Shown in pieces: positions 20,318-32,170 of a stretch of DNA of 64,000 bases (positions are counted from its first letter, which is position 1; every line of letters starts with the position of its first letter). A program made the translations under genes and the position numbers. The stretch spans positions 37,533,608 to 37,597,607 of the forward strand of contig NC_083694.1 of the NCBI RefSeq assembly GCF_033118175.1, read 5' to 3'. The stretch comes from Dama dama. Its lineage: Eukaryota; Chordata; Mammalia; Artiodactyla; Cervidae. The notes beneath the pieces are model-generated. The model saw only the letters and a list, made by a program, of their open reading frames with translations. It had not been told where the DNA came from and did not search any database.

Positions 20318-21285
20318 AAGGAATAAGTCAAGGTGGGTTGCCGTCTGTGGGGTCACAGAGTTAGACATGACTGATGTGACTTAGCAGCAGCAAGGCTGTA
20401 TATTGTCACCCTGCTTATTTAACTTCTATGCAGAGTACATCATGAGAAATGCTGGGCTAGATGAAGCACAAGCTGGAATCAAGATTGCCAGGAGAAATAT
20501 CAATAACCTCAGATATGCAGATGACACCACCCTTATGGCAGAAAGTGAAGAAAAACTAAAGAGCCTCTTGATGGAAGTGAAAGAGGAGAGTGAAAAAGTT
20601 GGCTTAAAGCTCAACATTCATAAAACTAAGGTCATGGCATCTGGTCCCATCACTTCATGGCAAATAGATGGGAGAACAGTGACAGACTTTATTTTTTGGG
20701 GCTCTGGAATCACTGCAGATGGTGACTGCAGACATGAAATTAAAAGATACTTACTCCTTGGATGAGAAGTTATGACCAACCTAGACAGCATATTAAAAAG
20801 CAGAGACATTACTTTGCCAACAAAGTTCTGTCTAGTCAAAGCTATGGTTTTTCCAGTAGTCATGTATGGATGTGAGAGTTGGACCATAAAGAGAGCTGAG
20901 AGCTGAATAATTGATGCTTTTGAATTGTGGCATTGGAGAAGATTCTTGAGAGTCCCTTGGACTGCAAGGAGATCCAACCAGTCAATCCTAAAGGAAATCA
21001 GTCCTGAAAATTCATTGGAAGGACTGATGCTGAAGCTGAAGCTCCAATACTTTGGCCACCTCATGCGAAGAGTTGACTCATTGGAAAAGTCCCTGATGCT
21101 GGGAGTGGTTGGGGGCAGGAGGAGAAGGGGGTGACAGAGGATGAGGTGGTTGGATGGAATCACTGACTTGATGGACATGAGTTTGGGCAAGCTCTGGGAG
21201 TTGGTGATGGACAGGAAAGCCTGGTGTACTATTGTCCATGTGGTTGCAAAGAGTCGGACATGACTGAACAACTAAATTGAATTGA
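20318..21285 (+). mobile_element. BovB, sense, RT core to 3' end, with a Bov-A2 fragment
   Basis: Starts with BovB aggaataagtcaagg, is interrupted at about 20334-20392 by a Bov-A2 3' piece (gggttgccgtctgtggggtc, gacttagcagcagc), resumes with caaggctgtatattgtcacc, and runs to cggacatgactgaacaact. It supplies the RT relic described separately. Confidence 0.92.
20403..21134 (+). pseudogene. BovB reverse-transcriptase relic
   Basis: The first frame (20403-20765) reads SPCLFNFYAEYIMRNAGLDE, then YADDTTLMAES with the catalytic YADD at 20514-20525, then LKLNIHKTKVMASGPITSW and HEIKRYLLLG. A stop follows at 20766. Downstream the relic resumes out of frame as WHWRRFLRVPWTARRSNQS and LKLQYFGHLMRRVDSLEKS (to 21134). 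The endonuclease and RT N-terminus are missing. The 217-codon frame on the opposite strand is a shadow. Confidence 0.92.
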
Positions 21286-22215
21286 CTAATATTTTGTTTC
21301 TTATGATATTGTAAATGGAATTATTTCTTTATTTCTTATTCAGATTGTTTACTGTTAGTGTATAGAATGCAAGTGATTTTTGTATATCTTGTCTCTTACA
21401 AGTTTTATGAATATGCTTATGTAGTTTAATAGCTTTCTCACAGATTCCTTAGCATTATCTATATATGATTATATCATCTGCAAATCAAAGAAGATTTACT
21501 TCTTCATTTCCAATCTGGATTTCTGTTATTTATTTTTCTATCAATTGCCTTGATAGAATCTCTAGTGTACTACAGGATAGAAGTGGTGAGAGCAGACATT
21601 TTTGTTCTAGATTATAGGGGTAAAGCATTCAGCATTTTACCATTTAGTATGATGTTTCCTGTGGGTTTTTCATGACTTTTATCAGATCTAGACATGTCTC
21701 TTCTAGGCATAGTGTGTTGGATGTTTTGAAAATGAACGGATGTTGGATTTTTCAAATGCTTTTTTTTTTTTTGCAGTTGAGATGATCATCTGGTTTTCAT
21801 CTTATATTCATTAATATGATATATTGATTGATTTTTGTATGCTAAACCAACCTTGAATTCCTAGGATAGATCCAACATTGCTGTGGCGTGCAATTCTTTT
21901 TTATTTGTTGCTGAATTTGGTTTGCTAGTAATATGCTGAGCATTTTTGATCCTGTATTTCTGAGGGATATTGATCTTCTTTTCTAGTGATATTTGTCTAG
22001 TTTTGGTTTTGTGGTAACACATGATCATCATACGAGATTTGGAAAGTGCACCCTTTTCTATCTTTTGGAAGTATTTCTATATTCCTTAAACATTTTATAG
22101 ATTTCACCAGTGAAGCCACTTGAAGTTGAGCTTTTTTGGAGAGATGTTTGAAAATTACTAATTTAATACCTTTACTTAATATAGTGCATTCAGATTTCCA
22201 ATTTCTCTTTCAGTT

Positions 22216-22273
22216 TCTATATCTATATCTATATCTATATATATCTATATCTATATATATGTATATATATATC
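22216..22273. repeat. (TATATC)n / AT-rich microsatellite
   Basis: Imperfect tatatc hexamers grading into (TA)n, within the old L1. Confidence 0.92.
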
Positions 22274-22303
22274 TTTCTAACAGTTTGTTCATTTCATTTA
22301 ATT

Positions 22304-22573
22304 TCATTTATCTAATGTGTGGGTGTGCAGTTGTTCCCAGTAATTCCTTATAATTCTTTTATTCTGTAATGATGGTAGCGATGCTTTCTCTTTAATTCCT
22401 GATTTTAGTAATTTGAGTCTTGTCTTTTTCTTTTTCTTCTTCATCATTTTTTTTTTCTTCTTCATTAGTCTATCTAAATGTTTGTCAATTTTTTGGGTCT
22501 TTTTGAAGAACCAGTTTTGGGTTTCATTGAATTTTCTCATTGTTTTTCCATCCTGTCTTTCACTTATTTTCAT
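22304..22573 (-). pseudogene. Old L1 ORF2 relic fragment
   Basis: The minus-strand frame of 89 codons contains NWFFKKTQKIDKHLDRL and KRIIRNYWEQLHTHTLDK, matching the L1 ORF2 stretch just upstream of the RT domain. A lysine run arises from A-rich expansion. Isolated piece of the 21286-25860 L1. Confidence 0.75.
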
Positions 22574-23775
22574 TCTAATCCTTATTATTTTCTTGCCTTT
22601 GTATGCTTTGCCTTTAATTTGGTCTTTTATCCTACTTTCTTAAGGTTAAAGATTAGATTAGGGATGGATTTCTTTTTTAATAATAGAGATTTAGAGTTAT
22701 AAATTTCCTGCAGGCACTGCTTCAGCTCCATCCCATAAGTGTTGGTATGTTGTGTTTCACCGTCATTCCGTTCACTGTCTCTCCAATTTAACTTTGTGAT
22801 TTCGTTTTTTGCCTATTATTTAGAAAATCATTGTTTAATTCCTACATATTGTCATTTCCTCAAATCTCTGTTTTTGATTTTTACTTCATTATGGTATGAA
22901 AACATACTTTGTATAATTTCAGCTATTGAGTTTATTGATATTTGTTTTTTGACTTATGTTATACCTTGTGGACTTTTGCATGTGCATTTGAAAAAAATAT
23001 TATTCTGCTATTGACGGTAGCATGGAGGAAGGAGTATTCTGTAGATGGCTGATTGGTCTACTTGGCTTATAGTTTTACCCAAGTCTTCTCATTTACTGTT
23101 ATTCTGTCTTGGCCATATCCATTACTGAAAATGTGTTATTGAAGTCTTCAACTACTGTTGTTGAATTTTCTATTTCTTCCTTCAGTTCTCAGTTTTTATG
23201 TGCTATATTTTGCACATTGTATTCTGTTATTAGATGCATTCATGTTTATAATTGTTACACCTTCCTGTTGGATTGAAATTTATTATTATAAAAAGTCTTT
23301 TTTTCCACTAGCAACATTTTAAAAAATGGAGTGTATTTTTTCTGACATTACTAGAGCACTCCAGCTTTCTTTTGATATATCTTTTCCCATTCCTTTACTT
23401 TCAACCTGTATGTGTATTTTGACCTAAAATGTGCTCTTGTCTAGTACATATAGCTGGATCATGTTTTTGTATTTTAAATAGTTTTTCCAACATTCACCTT
23501 TCAATTGGAACATTTAATCCATTTACATTCACTGTAACTACTTTAAGATTTACATCTGTCCTTTTGCTATATACTATTTTTTAGTGTACTATTTCAATTT
23601 CCTTGTTTCTTTTATTGATTTTCATATTTTTATAGACATTTCCCTAAAGCTTACAATTAATATCTTAAAACATTCTTGTTCAAACTTGCTCCAACATGGT
23701 TTCATTCCCTTCTCTCTCCTTTGTACTGTTATTGCTGTATAAATTACATCTTTATATACCATTAGCCCATCAGCA

Positions 23776-23935
23776 ACTTCACTTTCATTTTTCACTTTTA
23801 TGCATTGGAGAAGGCAATGGCAACCCACTCCAGTGTTCCTGCCTGGAGAATCCCAGGGATGGGGGAGCCTGGTAGGCTGCTGTCTATGGGGTCGCACAGA
23901 GTCGGACAAGACTGAAGTGACTTAGCAGCAGCAGC
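23776..23935 (+). mobile_element. Bov-A2 SINE with 12-bp target duplication
   Basis: Sense second monomer with linker: cttcactttcatttttcac, tgcattggagaaggcaatgg, ggagaatcccagggatgg, gtctatggggtcgcacagag, cttagcagcagcagc. The perfect repeat agcccatcagca at 23764-23775 and 23936-23947 flanks it. Confidence 0.93.
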
Positions 23936-24058
23936 AGCCCATCAGCACACTTTTATAATTACTGCTTTATGCAATTTTCTTTTGAAGCAGATAGGAAAAA
24001 GCAAAAATTACAAGCAAACATTTATATTGCTATTTATATTTATCTATGTACTTTACTT

Positions 24059-24250
24059 GCTTCTCTGGTGGCTCAGTGGTAAAGAATCCACCTGTAATGC
24101 AGGAAATGTGGGAGACATAGGTTCTATCCTTGGGTTGGGAAGATCCTCTGGAGGAGGAAATGGCAACCCACTCCAGTATTCTTGCCTGGAAAATTCCATT
24201 GACAGAGGAAACTGATGGGTTGCAGTTTATAAGGTTGCAAACAGTCAGAC
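24059..24250 (+). mobile_element. Bov-tA SINE
   Basis: Sense Bov-tA: cttctctggtggctcagtgg, gtaaagaatccacctgtaat, gaagatcctctggaggagg, actccagtattcttgcctgg. The 3' end is diverged (ggttgcaaacagtcagac). No clear target duplication. Confidence 0.9.
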
Positions 24251-24303
24251 CCTTATGCTCTTTAATTCTTTGTATGAATCCAAGTTACTGTCTAGTGTCT
24301 TTT

Positions 24304-24593
24304 TAAAAAATTATTTTTAATTGAAGGGTGATTGCTTTACAATACTGGTTTGATTTCTTTCATACATCAATGTGAATTAGCCACAGGTGTACACATGTCC
24401 CCTCCTTTGTGAGCTTCCCCCCACCTCCCACCTGAAGTGGATGAACCTAGAGCCTATTATACAGAGTGAAGAAAGTCAGAAAGAGAAAAACAGATATCAT
24501 ATATTAATGCCTATATAGGGAATCTAAAAAGATGGTACTGATGAATCTATTTGCAGGGCAGCAATGGAGAGATAAACTTAGAGAATGGCCTCT
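24304..24593 (-). mobile_element. Twin-primed (5'-inverted) L1 insertion with 15-bp target duplication
   Basis: The left part (24304-24433) is antisense L1 3' end (attgaagggtgattgcttta, aatgtgaattagccac). The right part (about 24434-24593) is sense L1 from just upstream (ggatgaacctagagcctatt, gcagggcagcaatggagaga). The repeats tgtctagtgtctttt (24289-24303) and tgtctattgtctttt (24594-24608) differ at one base. This is the classic product of twin priming. Confidence 0.9.
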
Positions 24594-24872
24594 TGTCTAT
24601 TGTCTTTTAAGGCTGCCTATTTCTAATAGTGTAGATCTAATAGCAGTTATCTCAGGTTTTGCTTTTCTGAAAATATCTTATTTTCTCCCCTTATTTTTCT
24701 CTATTTATAGTATGTCTATGATATGGATAGGTGTGTATTTCTTTGATTTTATCCTAGTAGGAATTTGTTGGACAATTTTGGTGTGTTAATGAATGTTTTT
24801 CATCAAATTCAAGAAATTTTCAGTCATTATTTCTCAAATATTCTTTATGTCTCTCCTTCTGGGGCACCCATA

Positions 24873-24917
24873 TATGTATGTTGATATATGTATGTTGATA
24901 CATGTATGTATGTTGGG
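24873..24917. repeat. Short tandem repeat, about 15-bp unit
   Basis: Imperfect copies of tatatgtatgttga, three times, within the old L1. Confidence 0.8.
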
Positions 24918-25271
24918 ATGATTTATGGTATCCCACAGAACTCTTTGATTGGGTCCTAATGTTTTTTCTTTCTGGTTTTCAAACAGAATACCTGATTTCA
25001 ATCTCAATCTATCTGTCTTCAATTTGTAGATTGTTTCTGCTTCCAGTTCAGATCTTCTTTTAAGTCCCTCGTTACTGTACTTTTAATTCTTGAATTTCTA
25101 TTTGATTCCCCAATAATATTTATATCTTTATTGATATTTCCTATCTCATTAGCAATCATTTGTATTCTCCTTTAGTTTTACAGATATGGTTCCCATTAAA
25201 TTTTGAACATATTTATAATAGTTTGTTAAAGTTTTTGATACTAAATCTAGTATCTGTTTTTTGGTGGGGGT

Positions 25272-25412
25272 TGTTTGTTTGTTTAGTTTATTTGTTTTGT
25301 CCTTTGCTGTACCACACAGCTTGCAGGATCTTAGTTCCCTGAACAGGAATTGAACTTGGGCCCACGGCAGTGAAAGCACCGATTCCTAACCACTGAACTG
25401 CCATAGCACTCT
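25272..25412 (-). mobile_element. CHR-type tRNA-Glu SINE, antisense
   Basis: Contains ctgtaccacacagcttgcag, gatcttagttccctgaacag, gaattgaacttgggccc and cctaaccactgaactgcc, the antisense of the tRNA-Glu promoter half and linker. Inserted in the old antisense L1, which resumes with agaatgcttctgttgtctgc. Confidence 0.85.
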
Positions 25413-25860
25413 CTGGGCTTTTTTAGAATGCTTCTGTTGTCTGCTGTTTTGGGGTGTTCAGGCCATACTTTCTTTGCATGTATTGTATGTGTGTGTGTGT
25501 GTTGGTGAACATTGGACATTAAAAATAATATAATGTGGCATTCTGAAAATCAGACTCCCCTCTCCTCTAGCTTTTTTTTGTTGTTATTCTTGTTGTTTCT
25601 GGGTCATTTTTTTCCTCCCCTGTTAGTTGCTTATTAACTTTCCTGGATGAATTCTGTAATGTCTATATCTTTTGTTGTGTGAAGTCATTGACACATGTCT
25701 GTTTATGTAGCTTTATGATCAACTAAGGTTTTGGTGAAAATTTTAGTAATTTCTTTGAATCAGTAAGTCTCCTACTCTTTACTGTAAGGTTCTGTGTGTG
25801 TGTGTGTTGGGACAGGCCTTCAGCATTCTGAAAGTTTGTGACTCTGCCTTATCTTTAGCT

Positions 25861-26589
25861 TCCTGCTTGTGCAGAGCTTCTAGTTTGGACAGCTGAGGTA
25901 CTAGAATCTTTGTCACGTCTTTCTTAGATAGGCACATAGCCCTTAAATGTGAGCATCCTTCTAGATTCCTAGGAACATATTGGAGCTTTTCACAGTCTGC
26001 TATAAGGATTTTATTCCCCAGATTTTCTGACCAATATGTTGTTTATCCCAGCTGGTATCACCACCACAAGCGACTTTAGTGTTAAACAGTTACCAGATTG
26101 TTTTTAGCAGATGACCTGAGGATAGGAATTTTTAGGGAGTGAGCTCTGAGTTAGGTCAAAAAAATAAGAAACCTTGTGGATAGGGCTTTTCCAAGGAATT
26201 GCCATGCAGGTTAAATAATGATGATTCTCTGGGTTTGGGGCTTTCTGGGGAACTTCAAATCCATTCTGTTCCCTCCATTCATTGCTGGGCTGCTGGTTCT
26301 CACAGCTACCATGCTTCTAGTGTTGTTGGATTTCAAGGATAGCTTGGAGCTAAGGAGAGGACCATGGGAATAGAGTAAGTTAAAATGTCACAGAGCTTAC
26401 TGTTCTTACTGAGATTGAGCTGTTTTTCCTTAATAAATACCCCTCTGATTTTTGTATGACCTTGGTTAATTTCCAAAGTTAAAAAAAAGTTGATTTTGAC
26501 ATTCCCCCCTGCCCAAATTCTCATGCTTTTATGGAGGAGCAGATTTTTGGGTGCCCTTACAGTGCCATCCTGGAAATATTCCCTTTTCC
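25861..26589. other. Unassigned, possibly the 5' end of the old L1
   Basis: No gene. The text may still be antisense L1 5' UTR, but I cannot align it by eye. Confidence 0.4.
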
Positions 26590-27400
26590 TAATATTTCAA
26601 ACTCTTTTTCTCCTGATTATAGAATAAAATTTAGAAAGTGCATAAAAGGATGGAGAAATTTTAAAAAGTCACCTGTGAATTTAAGTTCATCATCACTTTA
26701 AGTATCTTTCCTTCTGAATTTTGTTTTATGCATTTCTGTAAGTTTATTAATTAATTAAATTAATTAATTATTTTCCCTGACTGAAGTAGTCATGAAGGTG
26801 AGGAGTAGAAAAGAGATTTGAGGAGAGGAGGATATTATACCTGGGGCCTGTACCAGGCCTTGTACCTGGAGGATATTGTACCTGAGGTAGAGTTGAGGAA
26901 GAAATAAGTTCAAGTTGAAAAATGCAGAATAATGTAAGGGAAAAAAATAGAATTCCACCTTCCTGTAATAAATACTGGTGGTGTATTGGGGTGTTTAATT
27001 TTCTGTTATGTCTATGAATACATCTATAAAATATACACTTTATAGCTACATGTTCACATATATACTTATATGGACACACACAAACATATATGTGTCTGTG
27101 TTTGAGTGTATTTTTAAACAAATTGCAATCATATGGTGGATTTATGCTTTTCCCTTATATAATCAACATTTTCTGAAAGTCTTTAAGTTAATTTGGAAGC
27201 CCATTTTTCCATTAAGTAGATATATTTTAGTAAGACACAGTTCTATCACATTGGACAGCTGCACAATTTCCAGTTTTGCAGTATTTTAAAAATATTACCT
27301 CAGATTTCCTTGTGTACTCCTAACCTGCATTTCTGATTAGTTCATTAAGATAAATTCCTAAAAGTGTCCTTTTATAATTTTTATTATTAAAACCTGTAGT
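26590..27400 (-). repeat. Very old L1 or HAL1-like 3' end pieces, antisense
   Basis: Two diverged pieces, about 26590-26745 (acctgtgaatttaagttcat, ctttccttctgaattttg) and 27115-27400 (tcatatggtggatttatgc, tttccagttttgcagtattt, gataaattcctaaaagt), resemble old L1 3' UTR antisense. Between them are an (AATT)n run at 26744-26770, a short duplication of gatattatacctg/gatattgtacctg (26830-26885) and (CA/TA)-rich sequence. Confidence 0.45.
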
Positions 27401-28000
27401 ACATGTTTTCAGTTTTACACAAGGGTGAATGCTGGGTTGAACAGGGGTGTCCAAAGACTTCTATTCCTACTATCTTATGTAATTTTCAGAAATAGAAAGG
27501 TACAGAAAAGTACACAGACCAAAGTGAACACACCAGTGTACCCATCATCCATATCAAGGTGACAATAGTGATGACAACAATGATGAGAATGCAGTACAGT
27601 ACTATGCTAGATATAGTGGGAGAAACAAGGGACACAGAAGAGATTGTCCTTTTATATGCACATGTATATATTATTAGTTGTATGTTCATTAAAGAGGTCC
27701 AGATATCCTAAGGTCAAGGGATGCTGGGGAGAGAATTTTCATGTAAGGAGTGTTACACAAGGGAAGCAAGGGAGTACCAAGACAGGTGTGTTGTGAGAGT
27801 GAACAGTACAGTGGTAATAACAAGTGAGCTTTGGGGCAGTCCCATAGTGTGATGAGGAGAGACACTTTTTGCATGACTTTGCTTCTCTTGCCTTAAAAGT
27901 TGAGGATCACTCTCCGAATGCCTACTTTGCTCCTAGAACCTGAGATAGGCCCTATGCAGGTGGGAAGACTAGGATAATAGAGAGATTAATCTGGGGTTGA
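27401..28000. other. Unassigned; possible L1 scrap near 27490-27560
   Basis: aggtacagaaaagtacacag and gtgtacccatcatcc near 27497-27550 resemble old L1 3' UTR. The rest looks unique. No gene. Confidence 0.4.
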
Positions 28001-28004
28001 TTTT

Positions 28005-28215
28005 CAGTGTCTCTACTTTCTCTGCTTTCTATCCAGGTGATCTGGGACAAGATACTCAAATTTTCTGTAACACAAGTTCCTCTTTTGTAAAGCAAGAATA
28101 GAAATATGTACTTCACAAGATGACTGTCAGTGTAAAATGAGCCAACTCAAATTTAGAGCATGTAGCATAGTGCCTGAAATATGGTGAACACTTAATAAGC
28201 AAATATTATTCCTTT
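28005..28215 (+). repeat. MIR SINE (diverged)
   Basis: Order of MIR landmarks: tctgctttctatccaggtga, ctgggacaagatactcaaat (tgtgacc-ttgggcaag equivalent), aagttcctcttttgtaaagc, then gtagcatagtgcctgaaata and gaacacttaataagc. Confidence 0.75.
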
Positions 28216-30890
28216 TTCCCTTTCACATGCTACAGACTCTTTTCTCAATGAATTTATAGTTAAGGCAAGAGAAGAGAGAATTCAATAACTGGAGACCACA
28301 TGTACTAAAGTATGAAATGATGTGGTCAGATAATAAGAGAAAGAATGGTATAGAGAAAGAAAACATAAGGGTTCCTTCATTTGCTGTACTTCCCTTTCTT
28401 TTGATTAAAATGTTTTTCCTGTGCCAGCCTACACAAAATACTCAACCTAATTAACCATAGGTGTCAAGATCTAAGAGACTACATAAAATTTTACAAATTA
28501 GGTGAGTTGTTCAGCTTTGGTCAAATTAAAAAAAGAGACAAATATTGGCTTCCCCAAAAATGGAATAAAAAAATGGAAAGTATCTTGTTCTGGAAACTTG
28601 GTCAGTTTGCTGCATATGTTCTCTGGATTTCCAAGAAAATTTTTGCTGTTTTATTCTCTAGCTTCTTCACCAGTTATCAGAATTTAAGTAGATAAAACAT
28701 GGGCACAATTTGCCAGAGAGAAACTGTAAAGAAGGGAGAAAGAGAAGAGGAATAAAAGGGTGATTCTTTGTAATTTTGTCAACCTTATCCCTTCTAACCT
28801 GTTAAGGCTTATGTGTCTTCCTTTATTATAGTGAGTGAATAAAAGTTACAGGTGAAGGGAAGAAGCTTGAAACAAGGACATTTTGCTTATACATCAGTGC
28901 TGGTTTGTATAATTCTAAAAGAAACCAAAAGGGTCTGAGATAAAATATGAGGATACAAGCAATTGACATTTAAGAATTATAAAGTTTTTCTTCTAAATAA
29001 GAATGCAGAAGCCAAACTTTATATGATCTGAGAGAGGCAGAAGGGTAAAAGTAATGTAGACAGAAGAGCAAGGAAATGGAACTTTAGGGGAAAAAGAATT
29101 TTACAAAAAGGGAGGTAGGTTGGAAGAGGATGCAAAAAAGAAAGTAAGAAGAAAAAAAAAATACAAGTAATCTCACAAGGAAAACAAGCACAGAAGTAAA
29201 ACTGAGTGAGTAAGAATGAGTGTGTGAAATAAAGATGGGATGAACAAACAGGGGACTGGGGAATGCACAGGGTGGGAGCAAAAAATGGAGACCTTGGAAA
29301 AAATGCAAAGAGAATAATATCATAGTATTCATTCAGTAATTCATTCATTCATTCAGTAATGGTGGAGGAAATGGTCAAAAGTCAATGATGGACAAGGGTG
29401 AAGACTGGAAGGAAAATGGTCATCGGATTATGGTGACATGAAAGTGAAAATGAGGCTATGCCTTTGGATCCTCATCTATGTGAGGTAAAGCCAAAAGCAC
29501 AGACTTGGTAGCTTATGAAGTGACATAAAGGGTTATCAAGGGAGAGAGACTTAAGGACACCTAGTATCCGTTCCTATTACAACTCTTCCAAGAATCCTGT
29601 TCTATCCGAGAACCTTACCCCCTTCCCATCTTGTCCTATAACATAGCAGTCTTCTAACACGTGTGTGTAGCTAGGTGCTTGGGGAAATGAATACCTGGTA
29701 AGAATGACATATACAACGTATAGATTCCTAGTTCATAGCACGTAAGGGTTAGTTAAAAACACACCAAAAAGTTAAAAAAACAAGGAAACTTACAGACCCA
29801 TCCTGAAGCACATTCATAGGACCCATCTCTTCATCTCATTTATTTACATAAATGTAAAAAAGTTGACCAAGTTTTCAAGTGGTTTGTTAATTATTTACCT
29901 ACTAGAGAAATATAACTGTTTTCATTCAGCAGAAAATTCATTTAACAGATCTTCATCAATAATTTACTATATGTCAGATATGTCCTCTAGGCAATGGGGA
30001 TCTAGTCAGCCAACAATGGGAGGATAGGGTTTCTCTTTTTCCTCTAACTTGTGTCTCTTTGTGCACTCAGTTTGGGGACAAGGAGGGAATTCTGGCAATG
30101 TGGTTAGTGGTAAAGATGGAAGGATTATCACAGGGATAGCCTTATTAATCCCATCTTGTAATGAAGCCCTGACTTTAAAAAACTCCTTAGCAGCAGGTAC
30201 AACTTTGCTGCCCGTAGGACCTCATGTTTGGTGTTGCCACATTCAGAGTGCATGATATCAGAGCTGTGCAGTGACTTGGAGCAGGAGCAGAAGGGGAAAT
30301 GAGAATGTGGTACCATTCATGAGGGGATGGGGCAAACGTTAGAAGAGACTTAACTTGCTTATCTATTTTTAGCACATCCTTCTGCTTCTAGCGATATTCA
30401 GGCATGACAGGCTGGCTTGAACTGACTCCCCATTCTAAATTTCTTCTTTATTTTATAATACAGTCAATTGGGAAGGGAGGTATATGTGAGTGTGTGGTTT
30501 CTGATGCTTACATTATTAACAAAGTGGATTGTGGCTGCCCTGGATGTTCATTTAAATGCAATAAAATATTAAAAAAAGAAAACTTAGCGTGACCTTGGCA
30601 CCTAGGGATGCTCAGTTATGTAGCCTGTGAATAAAAGCCCTATGGGGGCCTCACTGTGTGACTTTTCACCACCTCTCTGTTCTTACTGGCCTCCTCCCTT
30701 CCAAGCCTCAGCAGAGGGGGTCACCCAACAGCAAGAGATTTGTTTTCTGTGACATTTGCTATTTGTTGCTGGCTCACTGTTTCGGTGGGGGAGGTGTCAT
30801 GCTAAAGTTTCTAGGGGCAGTAGACCATGCACTTTTTGACACTATTACTCATTTCTTTCATGGAGAATGTCACCAATGTCACTTCCCCCA
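28216..30890. other. Mostly unique sequence
   Basis: No gene or clear young repeat across 2.7 kb. A short (ATTC)-based repeat sits at 29327-29360. An aataaa with an A-rich stretch at 30560-30584 could be chance or the end of an old retrocopy; I cannot identify a parent. Purine-rich text at 29030-29330 makes pyrimidine-type minus frames that look like serine/phenylalanine-rich proteins but are not convincing. Confidence 0.5.
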
Positions 30891-31560
30891 TTTTTTTTTT
30901 TTTTTTTGGGTGTATTGGAGCTGCCCAAGTTCGTGTTGTCACTCAGGCGGCAAGTGGCAGACTTCACAGACTCGGAGAAAGTGGGGGAGGAGGTGGCTCG
31001 CCTGGTCTCCCCTTCTCTGTTCAAATGTTTCTGTGTTGATGAGAGCCCCTTCGGCTGCCGAGTCTGCTGCCCCTTTAGCAGGCTTGGTTTGCCCTTCAGG
31101 GCTTTGTGGTGGGAAGCCTCTGGCTTATTTTAGCTAGTCTGAGAGCGTTGATGGGTTGCCGGGCTCCAGAAGGTGAACCCTTTAACAGAAATGTCTGTTG
31201 GTTTCAGTTTCTGCTCTTGACTCTGTGAAACCAAGGCACGGGGTAAAATTTCTCAGTTTTGTTTTCTCGTGTTCCGAGGTCTTTCTCTCTTCCCTCTAAC
31301 ATTTTAATGCACGAGAGGGCTCACTTTCTGAGCATAGATTTGAATTTATGTTTAAACTCTATTTTCCCCTTAGCTTGAAAGGAATCTTAAGAACACCCTG
31401 GGTTTCCTCTGTGTGTGCAGGGCATGCCTCAGAGCCTCAGACCCGTGTTCCCACAGGTCAGGTAGCTGCTGTAATCAGTCTGAGGAGCACTGGATCAATC
31501 CAGCCTGGAGGGTCCTTTGGAGTCAGTCAACACGTGTGTGTCACTGAGTCTTCCCGTGAC
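30891..31560. other. Unique block with raised GC and CpG after a poly-T tract
   Basis: A run of about 18 T (30891-30908) precedes sequence with CpGs spaced through 30930-31320, unlike the CpG-poor surroundings. An open frame (30867-31133) reads LELPKFVLSLRRQVADFTD and SEKVGEEVARLV after the T-tract. I do not recognise it. It could be an exon, an old retrocopy or a regulatory element, or chance. A cause other than repeats is needed for the CpG retention. Confidence 0.35.
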
Positions 31561-31994
31561 CAGACCCTGAGTGGACACTACAGACAAGGGGCCTCATGCC
31601 TCCTGGAACATTCATTCTTCTTTTATTATGTAACATCTTTGGGACCTGAGCTGCTAAAAAGCACACTTCCAGCTTGAAGAAGCTCTCATCTATTATTTTA
31701 AAATCCCCTCAAAAGATGATTCCACGGTGACTCTCCCTGTTATGTTCGGGGCGGATTGTTGTCTGGTAGACTTTCTGTCCAAGTTATATGGTGTTGGTGC
31801 TCAGCCAGGCAGTTCATCCAGTGCCGGGGAAGAGAGCAACATCACCCTGACCCAGCCACTGTGTACGTGCCTCCGTTTCCTCCTGGTGATCCAGGCTTCC
31901 ACTAGTATCACTGGTGTCCAAGAACGAACCTGAGAGGCAGAGCATTGAGAGAACCAAGAGTGACAATGGCTAAAGCCTCTGGCCAAGGTTCTGG
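31561..31994. other. Unique sequence
   Basis: No gene or repeat recognised. Short frames only. Confidence 0.5.
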
Positions 31995-32170
31995 TGACCT
32001 CTAATTTATTGCCAGCTGGCTGTGTGACCTTGAGTCAATGCCTTATCTCTCTCAGCCTCAATTTGGCTTCACAGGGCTATTGACAAATATTAGATGAGAT
32101 AAAATATTTTAAAATTTAGCACTATGCTTAGCACATAGCGAAAATTTGCTAAATAACAGTTACTTTTATT
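31995..32170 (+). repeat. MIR SINE
   Basis: gccagctggctgtgtgacct, ttgagtcaatgccttatctc, tctcagcctcaatttgg, then tagatgagataaaatat and gcttagcacatagcgaa at the 3' end, in MIR order. Confidence 0.82.

Larger units (their letters stand above)
21286..25860 (-). mobile_element. Old L1 (L1MA/MB-like), antisense, with four insertions
   Basis: Long diverged antisense L1: tgttagtgtatagaatgcaa (post-RT), atcatctgcaaatcaaag (FADD region), ttgaattcctaggataga, tttgaagaaccagttttggg, tttgactacttccttcag-like text, attctgttattagatgca and tccttttgctatata, then after 24609 the 5' part. Interrupted by Bov-A2 (23776-23935), Bov-tA (24059-24250), a twin-primed L1 (24304-24593) and CHR (25272-25412). Beyond about 25500 the match is weak. 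Confidence 0.75.

Noticed and set aside
20618..21271. 217-codon minus-strand frame as a gene
   Set aside because: It is the antisense shadow of a BovB copy whose sense strand carries the recognisable reverse transcriptase. The same applies to 1659-2255 minus and 63181-63834 plus (antisense of L1).
30560..30584. Polyadenylated end of a processed pseudogene
   Set aside because: aataaa and a short A-rich stretch alone are weak; no upstream coding text or target duplication was found.
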